A stretch of DNA of 64,000 nucleotides. Source: Dysidea avara (lineage: Eukaryota; Porifera; Demospongiae; Dictyoceratida; Dysideidae). Both the position numbers and the translations under genes were made by a program. The stretch lies in assembly GCF_963678975.1 (NCBI RefSeq), contig NC_089276.1, positions 31,884,368 through 31,948,367 of the forward strand, written 5' to 3'. The notes beneath the pieces are model-generated. The model saw only the letters and a program-made list of their open reading frames with translations, was not told the origin of the DNA and searched no databases. Positions 53,940 through 64,000 of the stretch are shown in pieces (position 1 is the stretch's first letter; each line of letters begins with the position of its first letter).

Positions 53940-56215
53940 TCATAAATTATGAATAATCACTATACTCTCGTACATATTAAGTCTATATGGTCATCTAGTT
54001 ACATGTTCAATTTACTTTTAAAAGTTTCAAGGCTAGTTGGTGTTACTGCATTGGTTGGCAAGCTGTTCCAGAGTCTAATAGCATGAGGATAAAATGAATA
54101 TTTATAAGAGTCAACATGAGTTTGCAACCGTGTGAATCAGAGCGGATGACCCCTAGTAATACTACTAGTTAGCTGTAAGTATCCTTCAGGTGGATTAATG
54201 TTAGCTATTTTATACATTGTGATGGCACGAAAGCTATTTTGTCTATCTTGTAAGGGCTTCCACTGCAAATGTTGCAGCATATCTGTCACACTGGCATTCC
54301 AGTCATAATTATCAGTCACAAAACGTGCTGCCCTTCTCCGTACCATCTCAATTTTAGATGTGTTGTGTTGATGGTATGGCATAGTGACCATACACTGCAG
54401 GTGTAGTCCAATATAGCACGAACATAAGTCCAGTTTAAATGCTTACACCCAAATATATTGCATGATTAACTATAAGGGTATTTGGCAATTTCTCAAATAG
54501 TAATCAGATGAAATGTAGTTTGTAATTCTTAGAAATTCAGATTTGTTTGGGTTAAAAGACATTTGCCAGTGTATGACCACTCCATTATTGTATTCAAATC
54601 ATTCTGAAGAGCAACAACATCCTGTTCATTCAAAATATTATGATAGATTAAGGTGTCATCAGCATAAAATTATAGTTGAACTTTAGATGTAAGGTTTCGA
54701 GTAATGTTGTTAATATAGCAAAGGAATAATAATGGGCCAAGTACTGAACCTTGTGGAACCCCAGAAATCACTGTAGTTGGATCACTGTACTCGCCATTTA
54801 CAACTGCTTGTTGAAATCTACCAGTAAACAAGTTTTCTATCCACTTGAGGGTACATCCACGAATACCATAGAAAGTTTACAACTTAATCTCTTTAATGGT
54901 ACGGTGTCCAAGGCTTTTGACATATCTAAAAAAATGGCATCAATTTGTCTCGAATGATTTAAAGTTTCTGCAAAGTTGTCGATAGTGCCAATTAACTGAG
55001 TCTCACATGATCTTCCACTTCTAAAACCGTGTTGCTGGTCAATAAGGAAATCATGTCTATTAAGATGTGAGTGGATATTAGTTGAGATGATATGCTCAAG
55101 TGCTTTACATACAACACATGTAAGTGATATTGGGCGATAGCTTACTGGCAATGAGCAATCTCCCTTCTTGTAAACAGGAACCACAAAAGCTTTCTTCCAA
55201 TCATCAGGCACTATGCCCTGATTCAATGATGCTAGGTACAGTAATGTGAGACAAGGGGCTATTTCCATTGCAAACATTTTAAGATACCTTGTTGGAATTC
55301 TATCTGGGCCTGTAGCCTTTTGTGGATCTAGCACCATTAACATCAATCTGTATGTCATTCATGTCAGGAAATGAAGGACCACTTACAATCGGTATAGTTG
55401 ATACATTTTCCTTAGTGAATACTGATGCAAACTGGTTGTTTAGGACATTGGTCTTATTTATATCATCAGTGACTGTGATACCTCCAACAGATAGTGACGA
55501 AACTCCTGTATCATCTTTGCGGCACCCTTTAATACAGGACCAGAACTACTTCTTGCTGTTAGAGAGTGAGAATCGAATAGTCAAGAAAGTGACTGATGTT
55601 GAGCTAATTGTTTGAGTGCTTTGTAATTATTCCGGTCAACTGCTGTTCCAGAGGAGTGGGCTTTATTATATAACCTTTTCTTTTTCCTGCATATTCTTTT
55701 TGTGTCGGAGGTAACCCAGGGCTGGGAAAACTTTTTACTATAATATTTGTATGGGACCAGCTCTAAATAATCAATACATTTATTCTTAAAGTCATCCCAC
55801 ATCTGCTGAATAGATGACGTGGTGTTTACAGCAATAAAACCACTGACAAATTCTGACAGAACTTGAGCAAGAAGGTTAAAATCTGTTTTTCCCCATAAGT
55901 ATATTCTACGTTTGATTGCATGATTTCTTGTACCTGGCTCTAATGTAAGATTCTATGTAAACAGCATCATGATCGCTTATTCCAGGTACAGGGGTGCATT
56001 TATTTATGAGGGTAGGTCTGTTAGTGGCAAATATATCCAATGTGTTTGATTCTCTGGTATATAAGAGTGACTTGGAAACAACTATGTGATAAGCATAAAA
56101 TGTTGCAAAAATTATTGAGTACTGCTAATGTGCTTTGTTATTGGTAATCATTGAATGTAAATTGAAATCAACATGACGGTTGCTGGAATATTACAGCCGG
56201 AAAGCCTACATTTCT
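53940..56215 (-). mobile_element. Dead LINE inserted in the sixth RBR locus
   Basis: Minus-strand fragments in order: pre-RT region (55581-55802: KFSQPWVTSDTKRICRKKKR), RT (54837-55358: ATGPDRIPTRYLK, SYRPISLTCVV, QHGFRSGRSCETQL), SGVPQGSVLGPLLFLCYINN at about 54715-54775, FYADDTLIYH at about 54650-54680 after an in-frame stop, and the C-terminal MVRRRAARFV block (54137-54391). Multiple frameshifts and stops. It belongs to a different LINE lineage from 36330-41570. Confidence 0.82.
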
Positions 56216-56417
56216 TTTCAACAAAATGCCACCATGGAGAGCACTAGAACACCTTTACAGTGTACTGTGACACCTTTTAGAACACCCTTAGGGTGTATAG
56301 TAACACCTATCAGCTGCTCCTAAGCACCCCTTGGGAGTACTACAACTCCTTCAAAGGAGTTTAAACAGCAGTTAAAACACCCCTAAAGGTGTTTGGAATA
56401 TTCTCTATTTTTAACAG
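56216..56417. repeat. Short repeat rich in AACACC / GGTGTT palindromes
   Basis: Alternating AACACC, GGTGTA and AAAGGTGTTT motifs with ends near AACACCTTTACAGTG and TTTTTAACAGTGT. It may be a separate MITE beside the LINE; boundaries are uncertain. Confidence 0.45.
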
Positions 56418-56475
56418 TGTGTAGATGTGGCCTAGCAATTCTCTGGGAAAGTAGCTCAGTAGATTTATCAGCTAG
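56418..56475 (-). pseudogene. Second remnant of the sixth RBR gene
   Basis: Encodes TELLSQRIARPHLHT, matching STELLAQSVARPHLQTPKD of the intact copies (start of the Ariadne-to-tail transition). Together with 53858-53938 it brackets the dead LINE, so the LINE split this gene. The remaining upstream part is lost. Confidence 0.8.
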
Positions 56476-56493
56476 ATTGTGTTCTAGCTGATA

Positions 56494-56825
56494 AGATCAC
56501 TTCAACCAAATCTTTTGTTTCTCAAGTTTGACAGACCCTATAGTTTACTGTGCAAAATGCTTTCATTTCACATGTGATCACCATGCAAATAGAACAAGAT
56601 AGAGATAACACCACAAAGGGATTGCAAGTTACCTTTGAAATTCAGCACAAAGTAAGGAACAGGCAATGTTTCACCATATAGCTGCCTACTGATGAGTGAC
56701 ACAGCAATGCTTGGCTACTGTTTGACTTGAAAAATCACTCTTCAGTTAGCAAAAATGATATATATTTATTTTACCAACTTTGAGTTTGGCCTGAGAAACA
56801 AAAGAGTTAATTGAAGGGGCCTTAG
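56494..56825. mobile_element. MITE with AAATCTTTTGTTTCTC ends, copy 2
   Basis: The left end TTCAACCAAATCTTTTGTTT is inverted relative to the right end (GAGAAACAAAAGAGTTAATT). Related to 45085-45436. Confidence 0.7.
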
Positions 56826-56859
56826 ATAGAATTTATATTAACATTTTATTCCTCCACAG

Positions 56860-56926
56860 TAAGGACATGCCTCCACTAGTGGTGGACATGGACACACTTC
56901 CAGTTCCCAGCAAACTACCAAGATGA
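56860..56926 (+). CDS. Conserved Pro-rich orphan terminal exon, copy 5
   Basis: The acceptor TTTTATTCCTCCACAG is intact. One base then 22 codons: KDMPPLVVDMDTLPVPSKLP, R, stop. It keeps the M-P-P-x-V-V-x-M-D-x-x-P-V-P core but stops eight codons earlier than copies 1 and 2. Confidence 0.45.
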
Positions 56927-57054
56927 GAATTGATGAAATAAACAAGACAAATAGTCTTTATTATTGTAAGCTTATATGTATAGTAATATCTCCTACACAC
57001 AACAAATCCAAAATAAAATGGAAAAAACAAAACTATAATAACTAATTAAAAAAC

Positions 57055-59343
57055 CTACGAGTATTCGCTGTCATAATCTTCATCATCATCATCATCATCT
57101 GGCGAACTGTAGTAATCATCAAGATAAGGTTCATCATAGTCATAATAATCATAACGACGCAGGGTCAAGTGGCGTTGAAGCTCATCTGGCAGTAATAATA
57201 ATTCTGGCTCAGCAGGCTGTTCATTATCTTGGATTGCTAGAAGAGAGGGGTTGAATTTTCTGGCAGCAAGGAGGAATGATCGTCGCTGCTCCCTGCTCTC
57301 AACAGTTAGCAAGATAATCTGATCTTTGGGTGTCTGTAGATGTGGCCTAGCAACACTCTGGGCAAGTAGCTCAGTGGATTTCTCTACTTCAGCAACTAGC
57401 TTGATGAAGCTATCTCTCTCTCCCTCGGTGTGTAGGTAGTAGCTGAGTGCATATGAAGCCTTTAACACATGTCGAGATTTCAGTAGCTCTCTGATGGCGT
57501 CCTCAAAGAATGTGACATCTTGTTCACTTGAAGCTGAAGCTTTCAACTTGTTCATTCTGTCTCCAGCCTTCTCAAGAATGGTTAGTTCATATTCTAAGCT
57601 TTGTATGTGATTCTTGTAACGGTCATAGACATGCTTGAAGTAACGTCCATGCTTTTTCTTAGCTTTCTTCTTTGCTTTAGACTTGGATGACTCCAGCTTT
57701 CTATTGGCTAGTTTCTTCATTATAAACTTGTTGCATTCAAAGTAACCTCCAGTCAGTGAGCCATGGAAGAACCATCGTCCCATACACATCCAACAGAATT
57801 CATGGTTACAGTTGTAGCATGTCATATGGTTGCATCCACTATCCTTGAAAATTGGTGACTTGCAACTAGGACATGGCTTACAATTCTCACCTACCCAGAC
57901 ATCATCTGACGCCTTCTCGGCAGCTCTCTGAGCACCCTGTTTATCATCAACTCGTTCGGCTACTTCCTTTTCCCATTCTTCCCACACTTCACAAGTGCAC
58001 GGGTCATGTGCTGTCTTAGAGCAACTCCAACAAAAGAAATGTCCTACCCCACAATCAACATTTCTTGAATCGATTTTCTTCTCTGAGCTACTATCGGATG
58101 CACCCGCATCTTGAACATCATCATTCTCTGCTGGGTTATTCACTGGGACTTGTACAGCACGTTCACAGCCAGGATGGGGACACCACTTGATATCTGTCTT
58201 ACCAGTGACAAACTTATCAAGACCAAACTTTTGATATTTTTGGTATATCTCCTCTGGGATAAGTGTCTTTATGATGGACATGGGCACCAACTCTGAGCAG
58301 TCATATGCAGGACACTTCAACTTGCTAACATTCCCAGTGTTAATCTTCTCCTTAAGATATTCCTCCCAGCACAACTTGCAGACAACATGGCCACAGGGTA
58401 CAGAGATCTCTTCTGTTACTACCTCAAAACACACTTGACATTCTAATTCAGTGATGGACCTTTGTTGCTTAAGACTCTCAGTGGGTTTGACAGGGAGATT
58501 ACAAGTTAATTCAGATAGGACCTCTACTGCCACTTGATTGCACATCCCCACATGATCTTCAACCCACTTCTCAATAACAATTTGTGCTGACCATCCATTA
58601 GCTTCCAACAAACTTTCAGCATGAACAGTGGAGAGACCGAGAGACTGGGTCACTTCAGATACGATTTCCTCTCGTAGTAATTTAAGTCGATCCTCGTGGT
58701 ATGGCGTATATGACTCCTGTTTAAGGTAGGAGGGTTTGACAGCTAACTCTGCAGTGCTCTTTTCATTAGATGCAAATACCATTAATGGCTCTAGAATTGC
58801 AGCAATGGCAGCTTTGTTTGGTGCATTTTGGGCACAGTCCAATGGTGTCTGGCCAGCAATGTTTTTCTGACCCAATATGAATGCATCATTGGCCACAAGG
58901 ATCTCAACACATTTCACCAATCCTGAAGTGGCTGCTAAATGAAGTGGAGAATTTAAGGAACTGTCCACAAACGTTAATCCGATGATTCTTAGCTTCTTTT
59001 TGTTGCAATAGTCGATGGTTAAAGTCAACATGGTAGCTCTTCTCTCACACTCGACAGGATTTTTGGCAGCATTAGTACACGTACAAATGAGATGTATGGC
59101 TGTTTGGTACCTGCCGTTTCGAACAGTGGGATCACCACCTTGAAGCAGGAACTCCCCATAAATATCTCTTAATGCTCTCTTAGCAGAGTAGTGTAGAGGA
59201 GTGCTGCGGGTTTGTGACAATTTGTACACTTTGTTAACATTGAGTTTCTTCAACTCAGGTGAGCTATGGTATAGTTGTAATGCAGTTATTTCATCACCAT
59301 TTCTTAATGCTTGTTGGAACTGGAGTGAAACAGCAGCCCCCAT
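57055..59343 (-). CDS. ANKIB1-like RBR E3 ubiquitin-protein ligase, copy 5
   Basis: Predicted 762 aa, sister of copy 4. N-terminus MGAAVS; ankyrin repeats (TPLHYSAKRA, SPLHLAATSG); UBA-like (VTQSLGLSTVHAES); RING1 with short spacing (ISVPCGHVVCKLC); IBR (KWCPHPGCERAVQ, GHFFCWSC); RING2 CPSCKSPIFKDSGCNHMTC, catalytic-type Cys about 504, where the second Asp before GCNH is Ser; Ariadne-like region; tail with Leu-rich LLLLPDELQRHL and a strongly acidic end (DDDDDDEDYDSEYS). It lacks the nine-residue repeats of copy 4. All zinc ligands are present, so it is probably active. The start at 59343 follows the common 3' splice site. Confidence 0.92.
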   Translation of the reverse strand: MGAAVSLQFQQALRNGDEITALQLYHSSPELKKLNVNKVYKLSQTRSTPLHYSAKRALRDIYGEFLLQGGDPTVRNGRYQTAIHLICTCTNAAKNPVECERRATMLTLTIDYCNKKKLRIIGLTFVDSSLNSPLHLAATSGLVKCVEILVANDAFILGQKNIAGQTPLDCAQNAPNKAAIAAILEPLMVFASNEKSTAELAVKPSYLKQESYTPYHEDRLKLLREEIVSEVTQSLGLSTVHAESLLEANGWSAQIVIEKWVEDHVGMCNQVAVEVLSELTCNLPVKPTESLKQQRSITELECQVCFEVVTEEISVPCGHVVCKLCWEEYLKEKINTGNVSKLKCPAYDCSELVPMSIIKTLIPEEIYQKYQKFGLDKFVTGKTDIKWCPHPGCERAVQVPVNNPAENDDVQDAGASDSSSEKKIDSRNVDCGVGHFFCWSCSKTAHDPCTCEVWEEWEKEVAERVDDKQGAQRAAEKASDDVWVGENCKPCPSCKSPIFKDSGCNHMTCYNCNHEFCWMCMGRWFFHGSLTGGYFECNKFIMKKLANRKLESSKSKAKKKAKKKHGRYFKHVYDRYKNHIQSLEYELTILEKAGDRMNKLKASASSEQDVTFFEDAIRELLKSRHVLKASYALSYYLHTEGERDSFIKLVAEVEKSTELLAQSVARPHLQTPKDQIILLTVESREQRRSFLLAARKFNPSLLAIQDNEQPAEPELLLLPDELQRHLTLRRYDYYDYDEPYLDDYYSSPDDDDDDEDYDSEYS

Positions 59344-60117
59344 GTCAACTACAAGTTCTATGCAAAGAAAATACACAAAGGTAATCAATGAAAACTTTAT
59401 ACAAGATTTATAAAAGTAAAAGGTTATGGCATTTCATGTTGCTATGATGGCATGTTTGAGCTTGGTTATGAATAACCAATACTGCCAAATTCATGAACCT
59501 GGTCCTACCATACAGTATTACCCAGAGGAAGTTGTCAAACATCTTGTGATATCAAAGAAAAATTCAACCCTGACACCTCAGTATTGACATAAAGTATTCT
59601 AATGCGCGAATTGATATCGATAAATTATGGTTTCCAGAACCCTTCTTTCAACTGCCCAATACTTTGTAAGGCTTTTATAACCACGAAACAAACACTACAT
59701 TATGCATACTTCTTGTGAACGTGACAAAGGGCTTCATAATAATGCTAATTTCAGACGCCATGTTTATTGTGTAAGCAGACGAAGTAGTACGTCACTGAGC
59801 TGTGACGCATGACCAACCTCTTCTGAGTACTACCATATTGTATGATGAGAAGTGCAGCTACTATAAACCTCGAGTGACATCAGGATTTGATTTGTCAAAC
59901 ACACAGAGCATCATATGAGGCTTATTATAAGACCATAATTCTTTGTAACCTTTACAGTACACCAGTGTACATGGTGTACATGGATTGCAGTTTATAGCGC
60001 AACGAACACTAATCATTAATACGAGTACACATTTGTGCATGTGGGCCAAAACTTTATGGTGTTGGTGCAGTGTACTGGTGTACACAGAAAGGGCTACAGC
60101 ATGTTAACTTGAGCGCA
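59344..60117. other. Upstream region of RBR copy 5
   Basis: First 140 bp match 50007-50150. Further out, 59830-59930 matches 50225-50310; isolated GTGTACATGG-type units near 59958-59980 and 60070-60085 are degenerate satellite. First exon not identified. Confidence 0.5.
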
Positions 60118-60380
60118 TAGAGTGTACATGGGTGTGCAGTGGTGTATAGCAGTGTACATGGGTGTACAGCAGTGTACATGAGTGTACAGCGGTGTACATG
60201 GGTGTACAGCAGTGTACATGAGTGTACAGCGGTGTACATGGGTGTACATGAGTGTACAGCGGTGTACAGCAGTGTACATGAGTGTACAGCGGTGTACATG
60301 GGTGTACAGCAGTGTACATGAGTGTACAGCAGCGTACATGGGTGTACAGCAGTGTACATGGGTGTACAGCAGTGTATGCT
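60118..60380 (-). repeat. 10-bp TGTACA satellite, block 1 (inverted)
   Basis: About 26 units of 10 bp, each TGTACA plus four variable bases. The plus strand reads TGTACATGGGTGTACAGCAG, the reverse complement of the unit in block 2. Long open frames on both strands arise because the unit has no stop codon; I do not treat them as genes. Confidence 0.95.
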
Positions 60381-61110
60381 AGCTATAATACTTTGAATGC
60401 TCCAGTAGCTATGGGTTACACTTTACGTAAGCTTTGCACACAATCAGACATCAGCCTATTATCGTTTTCATTTTTCTATCATAGCTATCATACACTGCAG
60501 TACTCAAAAATTCAATTATTTAGCTAAACTTGTTAAATTTGTACTTTCTGCATTAATAGCTCTCTCCATAACAGTAACTTTTAGTTTCTTTAATGTTTAA
60601 AATTTGGTCAACTTTTGTATGTGGAAAAGTTGATATTCCATTGTTTAGTCACCAGCTTTAAGGAAGTTTTGTCAATCTATGCTAGACCTACCCAACTTGC
60701 GAGCCAGTGAGCTACAATCCCTGCTAATGCAGTGATAACACCATGTAGACTATAGATATTGTCATTCACAACACCATCACTTCTAGCTTAACATCATTTG
60801 AACTGACACGTCCATTAGATTCTAATCATCACCTCTCACAGGCTTGATCTTGTAAGCAAAATGACCATCAAATTCTAGCAGAATTATATCAGCTGAACTT
60901 TTCTAACATATATGAAACCCTCAAAATTAGGACATTACCAACAATTTTCTGTGTCAAGAACATTTTCATTTTATTGCAAATTTTTTTCCAACACCAAGAG
61001 AGAAATTTTAGACGGTGCCTCAAAGATTTGCATCACAGCATCTCAAAATGTATTTATTGCATGGAACTGCAGGGAGTAGCTGTGCCTTACTTAAACTCTG
61101 AATCTTGTAA
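60381..61110. other. Unique spacer between satellite blocks
   Basis: About 730 bp with no recognisable gene or repeat. Confidence 0.5.
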
Positions 61111-62840
61111 CTTATGTACACACATGTACACCACTGTACACCCATGTACACTGCTGTACACCCATGTACACTGCTGTACACCCATGTACACTGCTGTACA
61201 CTGAAGTACACCGCTGTACACCCATGTACACTGCTGTACACCCATGTACACTGCTGTACACCCATGTACACTGCTGTACACCGATGTACACCGATGTACA
61301 CTGAAGTACACCGATGTACACTGCTGTACACCGATGTACACTGCTGTACACCCATGTACACAGCTGTACATCTATGTACACTGCTGTACACCCATGTACA
61401 CCGCTGTACAGCCATGTACATCGATGTACACCCATGTACACTGCTGTACACCCATGTACACTGCTGTACACTGAAGTACACCACTGTACACCCATGTACA
61501 CTGCTGTACACCCATGTACACTGCTGTACACCCATGTACACTGCTGTACACCCATGTACACTGCTGTACACCCATGTACACTGCTGTACACTAAACTACA
61601 CCGCTGTACACCGATGTACACCGATGTACATCACTGTACACCCATGTACACTGAAGCACACCGCTGTACACCGATGTACACTGCTGTACACCCATGTACA
61701 CTGCTGTACACCCATGTACACTGCTGTACACCCATGTACACTGCTGTACACCCATGTACACTGCTGTACACCCATGTACACTGCTGTACACCCATGTACA
61801 CTGCTGTACACTGAAGTACACTGCTGTACACCCATGTACACCGAAGTACACCCATGTACATTGCTGTACATTGCTGTACACTGAAGTACACCGCTGTACA
61901 CCGAAGTAAATCGATGGACTGAAGTACACCAAAGTACACCCATGTACACTGATGTACACTGCTGTACACCACTGTACGCCCATGTACACTGAAGTACACC
62001 CATGTACACTGCTATACACCCATGTACACTGAAGTACACCAATGTACACTGCTGTACACCCATGTACACTGCTGTACACCCATGTACACTGAAGTACACC
62101 GCTGTACACCCATGTACACTGAAGTACACCGATGTACACCACTGTACACCGATGTACACTGCTGTACACTCACGTACACTGCCGTACACCCACGTACACT
62201 GCGGTACACCCACGTACACTGCCGTACACCCACGTACACTGCCGTACACTGCCGTACACCCACGTACACTGCCGTACACCCACGTACACTGCCGTACACC
62301 CACGTACACTGCCGTACACCCACGTACACTGCCGTACACCCACGTACACTGCCGTACACCCACGTACACTGCCGTACACCCACGTACACTGCCGTACACC
62401 CACGTACACTGCCGTACACCCACGTACACTGCCGTACACCCACGTACACTGCCGTACACCCACGTACACTGCCGTACACCCACGTACACCCACGTACACT
62501 GCCGTACACCCACGTACACTGCCGTACACCCACGTACACTGCCGTACACCCACGTACACTGTTGTACACCCACGTACACTGCTGTACACCCACGTACACT
62601 GCTGTACACCCACGTACACTGCTGTACACCCACGTACACTGCTGTACACTCATGTACACTCATGTACACTGCTGTACACTGCTGTACACTCATGTACACT
62701 GCTGTACACTCATGTACACCACTGTACATTGCTGTACACCGATGTACACCACTGTACAACGATGTACACTGCTGTACACCGCTGTATACCCACACTGATG
62801 TACACATTTCTATACCCAGGTACACCCATGTACAACAGTG
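61111..62840 (+). repeat. 10-bp TGTACA satellite, block 2
   Basis: About 173 units of 10 bp, mostly a 20-bp dimer TGTACACCCATGTACACTGC, with variants CCGA, CTGA and CCAC in the four-base spacer. Every unit keeps the palindromic core. A one-base phase change around 61915-61925 coincides with a point of degeneration (AAATCGATGGACTGAAG). Confidence 0.97.
62165..62640 (+). repeat. CpG-containing variant sub-array of the satellite
   Basis: Here the unit becomes CGTACACTGCCGTACACCCA, repeated about 20 times with few changes, so CGTACA replaces TGTACA and a CpG recurs every 10 bp. It is more homogeneous than the flanking satellite and reverts to TGTACA gradually after about 62560. Confidence 0.92.
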
Positions 62841-62963
62841 AACAGTAAAACAGACTCCTCCTTACCGTGTCAAATGCATACTACAACCCTTTATGTGTAC
62901 AACTGTACACCAATGTACTACACCACTATCATGAAATTTTGGTCTTATTTCAAGCCTCATCTC

Positions 62964-63213
62964 GCTTGAAAGGTGCATAGACTGGGTACCCTATTTATCT
63001 TAACACTTGGTCATTCTGTGCCTTCCTCTATCACAAAATAGTGCAATCAGGTGATCGGTAACATTTGGTGTGGCTACCTAATTTGATGCAGGCAGTGACA
63101 GGAAACAAGGATGGTCTATCTATGCTCTGAATGCACTATTTTGTGATAGAGGAAGGCACAGAATGACCAAGTGTTAAGATAAATAGGGTACCCAGTCTAT
63201 GCACCTTTCAAGC
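62964..63213. repeat. Perfect 82-bp inverted duplication
   Basis: 62964-63045 is the exact reverse complement of 63132-63213, with an 86-bp spacer. The right arm begins TGCACTATTTTGTGATAGAG and has a diverged, uninverted counterpart at 50396-50440, so the left arm is the added copy. Confidence 0.95.
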
Positions 63214-64000
63214 AGTCATAATCTCAAACAAAGTAGTCAATTGTACAATCAAGAGTTCATAATATAAAGTAGTAAGAGAGAGTGTCCAACAGGAGTACAT
63301 TCCAGCAAATACACTGAGTAAGATAGAATATCAACACCTTGGTTTGTACAAAGGTTTCACCATCTCAACACATATCAACACTTACCTTCCACCAGTAAAT
63401 GTGTCAATTGGATCAAAACTTTCAAAAGTCTAATTTTACTCAGTGTGTTTGTACAGGCTATATTGGCAGTTTGACACTCTTCCTTAATATTGTAAATTAT
63501 AAACTCTTGGTACAATTAATAGTAATCACCTCCCACCATATCAGTTTGGTGACAGGAAACAAGCATGATGGTCATACATGTCTTCAGGTACTAAAATTAT
63601 GCCAGCAGCAATACTGCACCAACTGTCAGTGGGGTGTGAACTACATGGTTAAAAATTTCCTATATGGAGGACAGGAAACAGAAATATATGTAAATCTTCT
63701 GTTTGTTCAAACATTGCGTACTTGAAATCCTCCAACTCTCCTCTTCTTGGGCAACAATGGAGGTAAGGTGGGGATTAGACTTTTTCAAAAATCAAATTCT
63801 GCACCGTGGGGACATGACGAGTGATCAATTCCCCACACAGCATACTTTGGAAACGGGTTATTCTTTCAGGATGCATAACCTGTAAGATTTAAGATTTCTG
63901 AACAGTCAAGTGCCTCACTGGTGGTGCAATTTTCAAGATCAAATCTCCCACTATTCCCCTACGTATGTATCAGTAACTCGGGTGTGTATGCCTGGAGGGG
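63214..64000. other. Right end of window, duplicate of 51060-51920
   Basis: Collinear with 51060-51400 and 51740-51920 (GGAGGACAGGA, GTGGGGATTAGA, CATAACCTGTAAG). No gene supported. Confidence 0.55.

Noticed and set aside
60118..60380. Array of steroid-receptor-like (TGTACA) response elements
   Set aside because: The core resembles a half-site, but the array is a satellite with no promoter or gene nearby; a regulatory claim would be unsupported.
61596..62825. Open frame of about 409 codons on the minus strand (and several of 160-280 codons on both strands) with Cys/Tyr/Val repeats
   Set aside because: They arise from a 10-bp satellite unit without stop codons. Frames are open on both strands at once, and there is no promoter, splice or homology evidence.
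61111..62840. CRISPR-like array
   Set aside because: The repeat is only 10 bp with 4-bp spacers drawn from a few states, in a eukaryotic genome; it is a satellite.

Overview
This is eukaryotic nuclear DNA, AT-rich and most likely from an early-branching invertebrate; a demosponge is my best guess. The guess rests on animal-type ANKIB1-like proteins, GT-AG introns (one only 58 bp), very dense small transposons, CR1/L2-type LINEs and a DUF7869-type transposon gene. I cannot name the species. There are no operons, CRISPR arrays or bacterial genes.

The backbone is a tandem array of five paralogous genes, all on the minus strand, encoding ANKIB1-like RING-between-RING (RBR) E3 ubiquitin ligases: 10572-12809, 23857-26106, 31565-33667, 47622-50006 and 57055-59343. 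Each coding region is one exon behind a conserved 3' splice site, starts with an MGAAVS or MGATVS N-myristoylation-type motif, and carries ankyrin repeats, a UBA-like segment, RING1, IBR, RING2 with the catalytic Cys, an Ariadne-like domain and a variable tail. Two further loci are debris: a frameshifted piece at 19951-20159, and a copy split by a dead LINE (53858-53938 plus 56418-56475). Just beyond the 3' end of each gene, on the plus strand, lies a small conserved Pro-rich terminal exon that seems to have been carried along by the duplications.

Layout. 1-17790 (unit A) and 20430-28580 (unit B) are two copies of one segmental duplication, and differences between them expose insertions. Unit A gained about 1.4 kb at 1477-2908, a 5.65-kb DUF7869 transposon with 40-bp terminal inverted repeats (3181-8830) and a 2.87-kb element with long inverted repeats (14339-17208). 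Unit B gained a LINE tail (22343-22678), a hAT-like MITE (23008-23383) and a fold-back MITE (26706-27092). 28580-47400 holds gene copy 3, several MITEs, a dead LINE (36330-41570) interrupted by a hAT-type element that itself contains a fold-back element, and another retroelement relic (about 44090-44760). 47400-51920 and 56820-64000 are a second duplicated pair (copies 4 and 5). The latter was expanded by a 10-bp-period TGTACA satellite in two opposite orientations (60118-60380 and 61111-62840), beside a perfect 82-bp inverted duplication.

The five ligases probably act as membrane-anchored or cytosolic ubiquitin ligases with related but diverging specificity. The transposons are independent passengers. 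The strongest candidate for an under-described system is the intron-bearing DUF7869 transposon: a seven-exon open frame that splices cleanly into 932 codons, matched terminal repeats, and an empty paralogous site at about 21590-21620.
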